This document shows, one piece after another, positions 24,213 to 32,612 of a DNA stretch of 64,000 nt. The position numbers and the translations under genes were made by a program. The DNA lies in NCBI GenBank assembly GCA_004297775.1, contig SCUE01000017.1, forward strand, positions 1 through 64,000, written 5' to 3'. This DNA is from Chloroflexota bacterium. GTDB lineage: Bacteria > Chloroflexota > UBA6077 > FW602-bin22. Below the pieces are notes generated by a model that did not search any database, was not told the origin of the DNA, and saw nothing but the letters and a program-made list of their open reading frames with translations. How positions within the stretch are numbered: the stretch's first letter is position 1; every line of letters begins with the position of its first letter.

Positions 24213-25175
24213 GTGAGCGATACTCCGACAGCCGCTGCCCCGCCGGCCCCGGCACCGGTGCCCATCTTCGAGCGAGAGAAGTCGCGGCGGCGCGGTGGCC
24301 TCGTCTGGCCGCTGATCCTGATCGCGGTGGGCGCGATCTTCCTTCTACAGAACTTCGGCATTCTGGCGCCGAACGCGTGGCACCAGGTCTGGCGGCTTTG
24401 GCCGCTCGTACTCGTGCTGATTGGCATCGAAATCCTGTTTCGTGGGCGCATCTCGGGGGTCGTGACGGGATTCCTGGTGGCCGGTCTTCTGATCGGCGGC
24501 CTGGCCGCTCTGGCGGTCATTCCGCGCCTGACACTCGTTGCCGGTCCGATCGAGACGCGCGAATTCGAGTACCGACTCGACGGTGCAACGCAAGCGAACG
24601 TGAATCTCGAATTCGGCGCCGGTCGCCTCGTCGTCGGCGCTCTATCCGCCGGCGATGGCCGCGTCGGACGGCTCACCTACACCGGTCCCGACGCGCTGCG
24701 CCCAAACGCACGCTATTCCATGCGGAACGGGCTGGGAGACCTTCGATTCACCATCCGACCGGGGGCGGGGGAATTCGCGGTTTTCCCCAATATGACGGCT
24801 GACCTGAATCGAGACGTTCCGATGACGCTGCGCGTCACGTCGGGCGCGAGCGACGCGACGATCGACCTGACCGAGCTGCGAGTGTCGCGATTCGATCTCG
24901 AAACCGGCGCAAGCTCGACCCGCATCGTATTCCCGCGATCAGCGGGCGCGACCGAGGCTCGCCTTCGCACCGGCGCGGCCAGCCTCGTGATGGAAGTGCC
25001 CGAAGGCGTTGCCGCGCAAGTGCGCCATTCGGGTGGCCTGAGCAGCCTCGATATCGACCAGGCGCGATTCCCAAATGTCGAACGGAACCTCTATCGCAGC
25101 GCCGACTTCGCGACCAATCCGAACCGCGTCGACGTCCGCGTCGATTCCGGAGCGTCGAGCGTCACCGTCCGGTAG
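24213..25175 (+). CDS. LiaF-like membrane protein with C-terminal beta-helical domain
   Basis: A 320-residue protein. After a Pro/Ala-rich lead, two or three hydrophobic segments (about residues 29-110) match the LiaI/LiaF transmembrane region, including Leu-Trp-Pro-Leu-Val-Leu-Val-Leu-Ile-Gly-Ile-Glu-Ile-Leu. The remaining 200 residues form a repetitive strand-rich domain with Ala-Asn-Val-Asn-Leu-Glu-Phe-Gly-Ala-Gly and Val-Thr-Ser-Gly-Ala-Ser-Asp-Ala-Thr-Ile-Asp, as in the toast-rack/DUF4097 class. It is probably outside or at the membrane surface and works with PspC. GTG 24213 follows GGAGGTGAT, a near-perfect ribosome site that also contains the stop of pspC. Confidence 0.82.
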   Translation: MSDTPTAAAPPAPAPVPIFEREKSRRRGGLVWPLILIAVGAIFLLQNFGILAPNAWHQVWRLWPLVLVLIGIEILFRGRISGVVTGFLVAGLLIGGLAALAVIPRLTLVAGPIETREFEYRLDGATQANVNLEFGAGRLVVGALSAGDGRVGRLTYTGPDALRPNARYSMRNGLGDLRFTIRPGAGEFAVFPNMTADLNRDVPMTLRVTSGASDATIDLTELRVSRFDLETGASSTRIVFPRSAGATEARLRTGAASLVMEVPEGVAAQVRHSGGLSSLDIDQARFPNVERNLYRSADFATNPNRVDVRVDSGASSVTVR

Positions 25176-25195
25176 CGGCTAACGACGGCGGTTAC

Positions 25196-25231
25196 ACTCC
25201 CCTGGCGAATCCAGCCAGGGGAGTTTCTGTT
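25196..25231 (+). terminator. Intrinsic terminator after the pspC-liaF-like operon
   Basis: An 11-bp perfect stem (ACTCCCCTGGC / GCCAGGGGAGT) with a 7-base loop is followed by TTCTGTTT. It ends only a few bases before the start of the next gene, so it may also act in that gene's leader. Confidence 0.85.
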
Positions 25232-25234
25232 TCC

Positions 25235-26383
25235 GTGAAGATCACGAACATCAAGGCGTTTCCGATCTGGATCGGCTTTCGCAATCAGTTCGTCGTCCAG
25301 GTCGAGACTGATCGCGGCATCGTCGGCTTTGGTGAGGGCGGCATGTCGTACCGCGAGTTGGCGATGAAGGGGATGATCGAGCACTTGCGCGAGTTCCTGG
25401 TCGGCCAGGATCCGCGCCGGATCGAGCACCTCTGGCAGACGATGTATCGCGCCGCCTACTTCGAGGGTGGCAACACGCTGACGGCCGCGATCTCGGCGAT
25501 CGACATCGCATTGTGGGACATCCTCGGCAAGTCACTCGGCGTACCGACCTACCAGCTCCTCGGCGGCGCGTGCCGGGACACCATCCCATGCTTCGCCACG
25601 CCAGGTTCGCTGACGGGCCCCGCCGGCGTGACTCAGGCACGCGAGTTCGTCGAGAAGGGCTGGCGCTATCTCCGATTCAGCGTCGGGATGCCCGAGGGGA
25701 CGGAGAAGGACGTGTACGAGCCGATGGAGTCGATCGAACTGGCGTCCCACTGGATTCGAGAGATTCGAAAGGCCGTCGGTCCGGGCATCGGACTCTCGGT
25801 CGATTTCCACCACCGTCTGTCAGTCGCGGAGGCGGCGCTCTTCTGCCAGCGGATCGCCGACGTCCATCTTATGTTCCTCGAAGAGCCGATCCGGTCGGAG
25901 AGCCCGGAGGCGTATGCGCAGTTGCGAACGATGACGCCGATGCCGTTCGCGATCGGCGAGGAGTTCGCGAGTAAGTGGCGCTTCGTGCCTTTCATCGAGC
26001 AAGGACTCCTCAACTTCTGCCGCTTGGATCTTTCGAACGTCGGCGGATTCACTGAGGCGAAGAAGGTCTCAGGCTGGTGCGAGGCGCACTACATCGATCT
26101 GATGCCGCACAATCCACTCGGGCCGATCTGCACGGCCGCGTCGGTCCACCTGGGCGCGGCGACGAACAATTTCGCGCAGCTCGAGTATCGACACAACATC
26201 GAGGCGCAGTTCCCGACCGATCTCTTCCCGAAGTTTCCTCGGTGCGTCGGTACGTCCTTCCCGCTGCCGATCGAGCCGGGGCTTGGCGTCGAGTTCGACG
26301 AGGCCATCGCGTCGAAGTACGCGTTCGCTTACGCCGAGGCGCCCCATCTGCGGCGTCGCGACGGCCAGTACACGAACTGGTGA
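25235..26383 (+). CDS. Enolase-superfamily sugar-acid dehydratase (galactonate-dehydratase-like)
   Basis: A 382-residue mandelate racemase/muconate-lactonizing-type enzyme. The capping domain has Gly-Ile-Val-Gly-Phe-Gly-Glu. The barrel supplies metal ligands in Ser-Val-Asp-Phe-His-His-Arg, Phe-Leu-Glu-Glu-Pro-Ile and Ile-Gly-Glu-Glu-Phe. Asp-Phe-His on the second strand and Met-Pro-His-Asn-Pro-Leu-Gly-Pro late in the barrel are the acid/base pattern of D-galactonate dehydratase (DgoD), which dehydrates D-galactonate to its 2-keto-3-deoxy product. Ala-Ile-Asp-Ile-Ala-Leu-Trp-Asp is the usual family helix. The start is GTG 25235, immediately behind the terminator hairpin. Other acid sugars are possible substrates. 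Confidence 0.85.
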   Translation: MKITNIKAFPIWIGFRNQFVVQVETDRGIVGFGEGGMSYRELAMKGMIEHLREFLVGQDPRRIEHLWQTMYRAAYFEGGNTLTAAISAIDIALWDILGKSLGVPTYQLLGGACRDTIPCFATPGSLTGPAGVTQAREFVEKGWRYLRFSVGMPEGTEKDVYEPMESIELASHWIREIRKAVGPGIGLSVDFHHRLSVAEAALFCQRIADVHLMFLEEPIRSESPEAYAQLRTMTPMPFAIGEEFASKWRFVPFIEQGLLNFCRLDLSNVGGFTEAKKVSGWCEAHYIDLMPHNPLGPICTAASVHLGAATNNFAQLEYRHNIEAQFPTDLFPKFPRCVGTSFPLPIEPGLGVEFDEAIASKYAFAYAEAPHLRRRDGQYTNW

Positions 26384-26385
26384 GT

Positions 26386-26416
26386 CCGCGGCAGATGTCG
26401 AATGCGTCTGCCGCGG
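26386..26416. terminator. Bidirectional-type hairpin between convergent genes
   Basis: A perfect 10-bp stem CCGCGGCAGA / TCTGCCGCGG with an 11-base loop sits between the enolase-family gene and the CehA-like gene. The T-tract is poor, so termination efficiency is uncertain. Confidence 0.55.
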
Positions 26417-26428
26417 TGAACTGGATCT

Positions 26429-28927
26429 TCAGTGCCCGATGCCGAGCGCGTGCATCCGCCGATGCAGCGCTTCGCGCGCCTGCAGGAACGGCCGTTCGAG
26501 ATAGGCCTGGTGGTCGGCCTCGCCGTGATGGTGCGTCGTCGATTCGCTGGGACGACGTGGACTGAGGTCGCGGATGTACTTCAGGCTGCCGTCGACCATC
26601 GTCAGCATGTATTGCAGGCCGGCGCTGTCGGCCATCTCCCACTCGCCACCAACCGCGAGGTAGATCGGCGATGTATGGGCGAAGACGCCGCGCGTCCAGC
26701 AGTCGTGATGCGTGATGCCGCCGTAGCCGGGACCCGAGACGCGGGCGCAGAGCCACGAGTGCCGTTCGATCGTCAGGCGAGTTCTCAATTCGAGCCGACG
26801 CGACCCGGCGGCATCGTCGGTCTGCGCGACGACCTGTCCGCGTTCGACGATCTGGAGCGTATGGATTGGGATCGTTGACGTCGCGCGGGCGACGACTTCG
26901 ACCGAACCGCCGCCGGGCGTCAGGCGGAGCGTGTCGCCGATCTCCTGCCCATCGACCGTGAACTCGATCATCGGCCCGCCGCTGAGGAACGTCCGCCCGC
27001 GCTTGAGATTGGCGCACCACGAGTCGTAGGAAAACTCCTCGTCCGCCGGAATCCGGACGTAGGTTCGGTACTGACCGACCGCGACGTCGCTCGACATCTT
27101 GTCGGTGCCGCCGACGAGCGGTAGGCGATATCCAGCGTTGAGGTATCGGTAGTACTCGAGGTGGTTGTAGTCGGCCTGGCGAATCATTTCGACGCCATCG
27201 ACGCGACCGGTCGCGATCATTGCCGCGGGCTCGCCGTTCGGATTCGGGAGGTGCGGCAGGATGACCGTGCCTCCTTGCGCGCGACAGGCGTCGGCCCAGT
27301 GACTCATCGTGACGTCCAGAGTGCCGCCGAGTTCGGCCTCACCAGGTCCGTCGGAGCACCACGGATAGACCGCCTCCTTCAACCCGAGCAATGTCAGGTG
27401 GCCGAGCAGGTGCTGGCGGTTTTCCTGGGTTGCCCAGACGATCGTCCGGCCGTCGCGCGAGATCGATGGCGCGCCAGTGAACTCCTCGGTGTTGGTAAAG
27501 AGGTTGCCCCACTGCGAGAGCAGCAGGTTGACGACGTTGAGATCTTCGCCGCGCGCTTCGAAGTGGCTGCCCTGGGTCGAAAGGAAATGAACGTGCGTGT
27601 CACCGCTGAACCATCGCCGCGCGTTCATGTCGACCATCCGACGCAAGCGCAGTTCGAGCCGACGCTGGCCCGGCGCGATCGTGACACGTTGTCGGAGCGG
27701 CTCGTATTCGTAGCCGCGCGCGACATCGACGATCACCTCGCCGCGCGGCAACCAGCCCTGGCAGCGGCCGTCGATGTAGGCGTAGCTGATCTGGCCGAGG
27801 CGGAGGTCACCGCCGATGTCGATGTGCCAGGTCCCGTTGTTCGAGTTGACGTGGCCATGGTGGCCATGCGGCTGGTACGGCACACCATCGCGCGATCGGA
27901 AGTGGACGCGGCACGGAACCGGCCGATCGATCGCATCGTCGATGACGACGGTCTCGACCCAATTGCGCCCCTGTTCGACGATCGCGATCCGACTGCGTGG
28001 CGTCTCGATGACGCGCCGCTCGACGAGGTCGCCGAACCGGGCCGCGTCGATCGCCTCGCCGTTGGACACCAGGGCGATCGTCGCCGATGGCGCGGCCGCG
28101 ACCTCGGCGTAGGCCGGACTGGCATGGGGGTTCTGACGTTCGCCCCAACCGGCCATGCCATCGGCCAGGAACTCATCGGGTGATCTCGTCGGCAGTGGGA
28201 ATGCGTAGCCGGCGACTCCGCGATCGACCTGGATGTCGAGGCCCGTGCGCGACGCGCCGTCGGTCGGTCGCGCCGCAATCGCGGGATCCTTGAGATCGAC
28301 CCGCACCGGCACGGCACCGGAATGCGTGAGCGGGTTTTCGTCGATGTGCCCGAGCGTCATCGCCGCGACGACGAACCTCGGTCCAGCCGGAACGATGTCG
28401 ATCGAGGCGACACGTATGTTGAAACGTGGGTTGGGCCACCGCCAAATGAAGTAGGCCAGCGACGCGCCTTGCTCGGCTTCGGTCTGGCGGTGTCCGGCGT
28501 CGCCCCACCGCCCTTCCCATCGCGCGATCGTGGCGTTCTTCTGGTCCGGGACCGCCGCAAACGGCAATTGTCCCCAGCCGAGTGGCGCGGCGATCTCGAA
28601 TCGCTCGCGAATCGGGATGTCTTCGGTGACGCCGTCGGCGTACGTGACACGGTACGTCGCGACGAGGCCACCGGGAAGGGCGCCTTCGAGGATGCGCGAT
28701 TCGAGCAGACGGTGAGCGACCAGGATCGAATGCGCCGTGCAATCGACAGGAATGCGGACCGTCCCGGGGCTATCGCCGCCGAGCGCGATGATGGCTCGTT
28801 CACCGTCGCCAATCTGGAACGGGAGGCCGTGGAACCGCTGGAACCCCCTCGGCGCCGCCTGGCGACCGGGAATGACGCTCACGGATGCATTGCGCGCCGC
28901 GTCGATGTCGAGAGGTTGGTAGTCCAT
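26429..28927 (-). CDS. CehA/McbA family metallohydrolase, large
   Basis: An 832-residue protein. The N-terminal 450 residues are strand-rich and unassigned. The next part is a PHP-like CehA/McbA metallohydrolase domain. It has Trp-Phe-Ser-Gly-Asp-Thr-His-Val-His-Phe, Val-Ile-Leu-Pro-His-Leu-Pro-Asn-Pro-Asn-Gly-Glu, Val-Asp-Gly-Val-Glu-Met-Ile and Val-Gly-Gly-Thr-Asp-Lys-Met-Ser-Ser-Asp, whose His and Asp residues are probable metal ligands. A small beta domain closes the protein. Characterised relatives hydrolyse carbamates or esters. No signal peptide is visible, so it is likely cytoplasmic. GTG 28933 is in frame, but ATG 28927 has GGAGG at ideal spacing and is preferred. Confidence 0.78.
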   Translation of the reverse strand: MDYQPLDIDAARNASVSVIPGRQAAPRGFQRFHGLPFQIGDGERAIIALGGDSPGTVRIPVDCTAHSILVAHRLLESRILEGALPGGLVATYRVTYADGVTEDIPIRERFEIAAPLGWGQLPFAAVPDQKNATIARWEGRWGDAGHRQTEAEQGASLAYFIWRWPNPRFNIRVASIDIVPAGPRFVVAAMTLGHIDENPLTHSGAVPVRVDLKDPAIAARPTDGASRTGLDIQVDRGVAGYAFPLPTRSPDEFLADGMAGWGERQNPHASPAYAEVAAAPSATIALVSNGEAIDAARFGDLVERRVIETPRSRIAIVEQGRNWVETVVIDDAIDRPVPCRVHFRSRDGVPYQPHGHHGHVNSNNGTWHIDIGGDLRLGQISYAYIDGRCQGWLPRGEVIVDVARGYEYEPLRQRVTIAPGQRRLELRLRRMVDMNARRWFSGDTHVHFLSTQGSHFEARGEDLNVVNLLLSQWGNLFTNTEEFTGAPSISRDGRTIVWATQENRQHLLGHLTLLGLKEAVYPWCSDGPGEAELGGTLDVTMSHWADACRAQGGTVILPHLPNPNGEPAAMIATGRVDGVEMIRQADYNHLEYYRYLNAGYRLPLVGGTDKMSSDVAVGQYRTYVRIPADEEFSYDSWCANLKRGRTFLSGGPMIEFTVDGQEIGDTLRLTPGGGSVEVVARATSTIPIHTLQIVERGQVVAQTDDAAGSRRLELRTRLTIERHSWLCARVSGPGYGGITHHDCWTRGVFAHTSPIYLAVGGEWEMADSAGLQYMLTMVDGSLKYIRDLSPRRPSESTTHHHGEADHQAYLERPFLQAREALHRRMHALGIGH

Positions 28928-28993
28928 CGTCACCCTCCGTGTCGGAGCGCAGTGTACGCCGAGGGCGACGTCGAGACGTGGATTGACCGCGTC

Positions 28994-29659
28994 TTAACGG
29001 ACTCTGATCTCGCCTTCCATATTGGGATGGAGATCGCAGATGAAGCGCACGTTCCCGGCGAGCCGCAAGGTGATCGAGAAGGTACCGCCCGGCGGCGTGT
29101 TCGACGACCCGAACTGCTGCTCGAGCGTCAGCGAGAGAAAGTTGTGCTCCTCCGTGCCGTCGTTGACGAACACCACGGTGCCGCCGACGGCCACTTCGAC
29201 GACCGGCGGTCGAAATCCCCAGCGATCGTTCGCTTTGTCCTCCACGACCCCGACGCGCACGTGCGCAGCCGGCTTGAGCGCCGGCGCGGGCTTGGTCGAC
29301 TCGGGCGCCGCCGTCGGCTCAGGACGCGCGGGCGGTGGAGTGGGCGTGGCCGGGACCGGCGTGCTGGTAGGTGGCACTGGCGTGTGAGTCGGAGGGAGCG
29401 GTGTGCTGGTCGGCATCGGCGTGCTCGTGGGCGGCACGCGCGTGATTGTTGGCGGCGCGGCCGTGGCGGCGATCGTTGCTGATGGCGCGGCGGCGGCTGT
29501 CGGCATGGCGGTTTCTCGTACGAACGTCGCGGCAGGCGCCTGGGAGGTAACGGCGGGCGGCGGCACGGGCCTCGGCGGCGTCGAAGTCTGAGTCGGCGTG
29601 GCGCAGGCGATTGTCAAGAGGACTCCGCACACGAATACGGACTGGCGGGTGGCCAACAT
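28994..29659 (-). CDS. Cupredoxin-domain lipoprotein
   Basis: A 221-residue lipoprotein. The signal peptide ends Leu-Thr-Ile-Ala-Cys with Cys19 lipidated. Residues 20-125 form a long Thr/Pro-rich stalk with repeated Pro-Thr-Ser-Thr-Pro units. The last 90 residues are a plastocyanin-like blue-copper domain with ligands His in Glu-Glu-His-Asn-Phe and Cys-x2-His-x2-Met in Cys-Asp-Leu-His-Pro-Asn-Met. It is probably tethered to the outer face of the membrane and may carry electrons to the cytochrome oxidase encoded 7 kb away, which is an inference. A TAGTCT box ends 6 bases before the ATG. Confidence 0.85.
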   Translation of the reverse strand: MLATRQSVFVCGVLLTIACATPTQTSTPPRPVPPPAVTSQAPAATFVRETAMPTAAAAPSATIAATAAPPTITRVPPTSTPMPTSTPLPPTHTPVPPTSTPVPATPTPPPARPEPTAAPESTKPAPALKPAAHVRVGVVEDKANDRWGFRPPVVEVAVGGTVVFVNDGTEEHNFLSLTLEQQFGSSNTPPGGTFSITLRLAGNVRFICDLHPNMEGEIRVR

Positions 29660-29665
29660 CGACAG

Positions 29666-29671
29666 AGACTA
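29666..29671 (-). promoter_or_regulatory. -10 hexamer TAGTCT, leaderless arrangement for cupredoxin lipoprotein
   Basis: TAGTCT on the minus strand ends 6 bases before ATG 29659. No ribosome site is present. Confidence 0.5.
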
Positions 29672-29818
29672 CGTTCCGCCGAGTTCGGCGGATCCTCGGC
29701 ATCGGCACACATACGTCAGAACGTCCCGTGTCCAGTACCCCGACCCGGTAGGACGCGTGGCAAAGAAATTGGCGAACAGCGGTTCGAGAAAATCATCCGA
29801 CACCTTTGTCTGAGGATC

Positions 29819-30248
29819 CTATGGCGACCCCTTCCCCAAAGTTGCCAGAGCTGCCTCGGTAACGGCGATGGCATCGGCCATCGCCCGTTCGCATGATGCC
29901 TGAAAAAGTGGTCCGCCGAGCGATTCGCGAGCGTTGCGCGCTGCCCACGCCCGCAAGACCTCGGGGGTGCAGAGGTAGTTCTCGATCTCACGCCGCGTCC
30001 ACATCCGCTCGTCCAATGGACCTGACACCGGGCGGAAGGCTAATCGTGACGCCGGGTCGCTTCTCTGGAGCCGCGCGTCCGCGGCGCTTGGCAAGCCAGT
30101 TTCTCAGCCCAACTTCCCAGAGCGCCAGAGCCTGAAGCGCAGAGGTCTTCCCGGAATTGTTTGGGCCGATGAACACAACCGGATTTCCGAGTTCGATCTC
30201 GACATCATCGAACCTCTTGAAATTGCGCACGGTCTGCTTCGTCAGCAC
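29819..30248 (-). pseudogene. OLD/AAA-type ATPase remnant with internal deletion
   Basis: The minus-strand frame from 30248 encodes the N-terminus of an SMC/OLD-type ATPase: Val-Arg-Asn-Phe-Lys-Arg-Phe followed by the Walker A Gly-Pro-Asn-Asn-Ser-Gly-Lys-Thr. It continues for about 70 residues and then loses similarity. From about 30036, in another frame, Met-Trp-Thr-Arg-Arg-Glu-Ile-Glu-Asn-Tyr-Leu-Cys-Thr-Pro-Glu-Val-Leu appears, which I associate with the extreme C-terminus of the same family. Several hundred residues, including Walker B and the TOPRIM domain, are missing. The gene has therefore suffered a large internal deletion with a frame change and cannot make an active enzyme. Intact relatives act as DNA-repair or anti-phage nucleases. 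Confidence 0.72.
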
Positions 30249-30352
30249 GATGCGAACCTCACGTTCCTGGCGAGGCTAAAGGATTGCACCCGACACGGTC
30301 TCTTGGTCGACGGGCACACGATCGTTCCTCGACGCTTCGGGTTTCCGCCATG

Positions 30353-31261
30353 TTACCCTCGGCGCCCGGCTCCCGGCGGCATCTGGCTGTACGTCACCCC
30401 TGCGACGACGAGCGCCGTGCCGATCGCGAGGCCGAACGTGAGCGGCTCGCCGAGGAACAGCCATGCGAGCCCGACGCCGAGTGGCGTCGTGACGTATTGG
30501 ATGATCGCGGCGCGATCGGCGCTGATGTGCCGCAGCCCCCAGGTCCAGAGCGCGAAGTTCAGCGCCGTGCAGAAAAGACCGAGGTAGACGAGGCCAAGCT
30601 GAGCCCCGAACGGTGCGCGGATGATCTCTCCCGGATCGCCCAGCAACAGTGACGTGACGACGAGCATCGGCACGGCACACATCGCGCTCATCGCGGTCAG
30701 GCCAATCGGATGGATGCCCGACACGACGTGATGTCGCGCCAGGTTCTGCGAGCAGGCGATGATGAACGCGGTCAGCAGACCGAGGCCGACACCCCGTAGA
30801 TCGATGCCGCCGGACAGGAGGCGCGTCGGGTCGTCGCCCGCCACCACGGCGATGACGCCGAAAAGTGCGATGAAGGCGCCGATCAGGACGCGGTTCGACC
30901 GATCCTTCCCTCGGGCCGCGAACAACGCGAGCATCACCGGGAACGTCCCGACGAGCACCGTTTGTTGTGACGCGGTGGCGTACTGAAGAGTCATGAGCGA
31001 CGTGACGGAGCTGGCGAAGAAGCCGAGGAACCCTTGCGATAGCATCACCCGCGGCCGGCGCGCGACCTGAAGCAGCGGCGCCGGGCCGAACATCAACAGC
31101 GCGAAGGCGGTCAGCGCGACGAAGGCGGTCGCGCCACGAAACAGGGACTGCTGTATCGGCCCGACCGATCCGATGATTGCCTTGCTCGCGATCGGAAGCG
31201 ACGCCCAAAAGAATGTGGCGGTGAAGAGCGCGCCGTAGAGGCGCGTTCCATGCCCGAACAC
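30353..31261 (-). CDS. DMT superfamily transporter (EamA type)
   Basis: A 302-residue protein with ten hydrophobic segments in two EamA repeats, the plan of drug/metabolite transporters. The first repeat starts Tyr-Gly-Ala-Leu-Phe-Thr-Ala-Thr-Phe-Phe-Trp-Ala-Ser. The second ends near Thr-Pro-Leu-Gly-Val-Gly-Leu-Ala-Trp-Leu-Phe-Leu-Gly-Glu-Pro, where Gly-Glu-Pro is the typical closing motif. It probably exports small metabolites. The start GTG 31261 has TACGCT 6 bases upstream. Confidence 0.88.
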   Translation of the reverse strand: MFGHGTRLYGALFTATFFWASLPIASKAIIGSVGPIQQSLFRGATAFVALTAFALLMFGPAPLLQVARRPRVMLSQGFLGFFASSVTSLMTLQYATASQQTVLVGTFPVMLALFAARGKDRSNRVLIGAFIALFGVIAVVAGDDPTRLLSGGIDLRGVGLGLLTAFIIACSQNLARHHVVSGIHPIGLTAMSAMCAVPMLVVTSLLLGDPGEIIRAPFGAQLGLVYLGLFCTALNFALWTWGLRHISADRAAIIQYVTTPLGVGLAWLFLGEPLTFGLAIGTALVVAGVTYSQMPPGAGRRG

Positions 31262-31267
31262 CGGCGG

Positions 31268-31273
31268 AGCGTA
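31268..31273 (-). promoter_or_regulatory. -10 hexamer TACGCT, leaderless arrangement for DMT transporter
   Basis: TACGCT on the minus strand ends 6 bases before GTG 31261 with no ribosome site. Confidence 0.4.
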
Positions 31274-31324
31274 GCAAAAGCGCCGGCCGTTCTCACTCGA
31301 TCCGCCGTATCATGAGAGCTTCTC

Positions 31325-32260
31325 GTGAACGCGCGTGCCGAGCGCCGATTCAGCGGTGACCCGTGGAAGGTCCTCGGGCTGCCGCGTAATGCCGATGCCC
31401 ATGAGATTCGCGGGGCGTTTCGGCGCGCCGCCAAGAAGCTCCATCCCGATGTGAATCCGTCGCCTGACGCGGCTGAGCGGATGGCGCGGCTCAATTGGGC
31501 CTACAAGACGGCCAGCGAGCACGCCCGCCGCGAAGGTCCGCGGGCCTATCGCGGCGCAAGCCACTCCGCCGGTCCGCGCGGCACGCGGCCACGCTGGTAC
31601 GTCCGTCACCGTCCACCCCCGGCCGGCGGTCGACTGGTCGCAGTGAGCCGGCGTGTGACACTCTCGGGGCTTCGCGGCGAGAGCGCGACGATCGAAGGAC
31701 TGGTCGTCGTGCGGAATGCCGGAACGGGGCCGCTCGAAGGCGAGGTTCGGGCCGACCCATCGTGGGTGATCGTCAGTCCGAAGGGCTTCACGCTCGAACC
31801 CGACGCCAGTCAGATGTTCCGCGTCTCGGTCCCCAATCGATACTGCCAGGACGACATGACTCAGGCAACGCTCCTGTTCGAATCGAACGGTGGCGACGAG
31901 CGCGTCATTCTCGCGATTCCACCAACCAATGACGTGGTGCTGACGATGGAACCGAGCGTCATCGACATCGGCGCGTGCGCTCCCGGGGAGGCACGCCAAG
32001 CACGCCTCCGCCTGACGTACCGCGGACAGGGTTTGCCACGCATCGCGATCCAGACGGACGTGCCGTGGATCAAGCTCGTGCCGATCACGCTGCCGAGGCG
32101 GACGCAGTACTACCGCGTCCTGATCGACGCGCCAGCCGAAGGTGAGGAGTTCCGGGCCGTTATCGGCGCTCTGGCTGGCGGCGCGCGGGCGACGACGACC
32201 GTGCGACTGCGGGTCGTTGCGCCCGAAGCCGCGCCGGAACCGATCGCGGATTCGGCCTGA
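31325..32260 (+). CDS. J-domain protein with C-terminal beta-sandwich repeats
   Basis: A 311-residue cytoplasmic protein. Residues 10-70 form a DnaJ J-domain: Pro-Trp-Lys-Val-Leu-Gly-Leu-Pro, then the essential His40-Pro-Asp. This motif stimulates the ATPase of a DnaK/Hsp70. There is no Gly/Phe region, zinc centre or standard client-binding domain. Two strand-rich modules follow instead (about residues 105-200 and 205-300). They have Arg-Asn-Ala-Gly-Thr-Gly-Pro-Leu-Glu-Gly and Asp-Val-Pro-Trp-Ile-Lys-Leu, as in Ig-like ASPM/Hydin or BACON-type sandwiches. The fusion suggests a chaperone adaptor that recruits Hsp70 to an unknown target. The start is GTG 31325. Confidence 0.75.
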   Translation: MNARAERRFSGDPWKVLGLPRNADAHEIRGAFRRAAKKLHPDVNPSPDAAERMARLNWAYKTASEHARREGPRAYRGASHSAGPRGTRPRWYVRHRPPPAGGRLVAVSRRVTLSGLRGESATIEGLVVVRNAGTGPLEGEVRADPSWVIVSPKGFTLEPDASQMFRVSVPNRYCQDDMTQATLLFESNGGDERVILAIPPTNDVVLTMEPSVIDIGACAPGEARQARLRLTYRGQGLPRIAIQTDVPWIKLVPITLPRRTQYYRVLIDAPAEGEEFRAVIGALAGGARATTTVRLRVVAPEAAPEPIADSA

Positions 32261-32273
32261 GTCACGACTTAAC

Positions 32274-32612
32274 TTAGCAGCGCGGACGCGAGCCGGCATC
32301 GCCGTGCTGGCTGAACCGATCGCGGTACTTCGTTAGGGCACCGTCGAGGGCCACGTCAAGGTCGACCGCGGTCGCGTTGGCCAGGCAGACGAGCGAGAAG
32401 AACGCGTCGCCGAGTTCGTCGTCCCACGCTGTACCGGAGATGAAAGGCTCGCGGCCGTATCGCGTCGCTTTGAGCGCTTCTTTTGCCAGCTCGCCAACCT
32501 CGGAGACGAGATCGAGCAAGCGAGCCTCGGCCGTTGTTCGCAGATCGTGCGCGTCGACGAAGTCGGCCACGCGTTGTTGGAAGCCGGGCAGATTCGCATA
32601 GGGCACAGACAT
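32274..32612 (-). CDS. MazG-like nucleotide pyrophosphohydrolase
   Basis: A 112-residue all-alpha NTP pyrophosphatase of the MazG-like group. The metal-binding set is Glu-x2-Glu in Glu-Val-Gly-Glu-Leu-Ala-Lys-Glu, and Glu/Asp in Asp-Asp-Glu-Leu-Gly-Asp-Ala-Phe-Phe. Such enzymes remove pyrophosphate from house-cleaning or signalling nucleotides. ATG 32612 is used because GGAGG lies about ten bases upstream; GTG 32630 is the alternative. Confidence 0.85.
   Translation of the reverse strand: MSVPYANLPGFQQRVADFVDAHDLRTTAEARLLDLVSEVGELAKEALKATRYGREPFISGTAWDDELGDAFFSLVCLANATAVDLDVALDGALTKYRDRFSQHGDAGSRPRC

Noticed and set aside
28322..29482. 386-codon plus-strand open frame
   Set aside because: It is antisense to the CehA-like gene and the cupredoxin stalk, and its composition is Arg/Asp-rich and unlike a folded protein.
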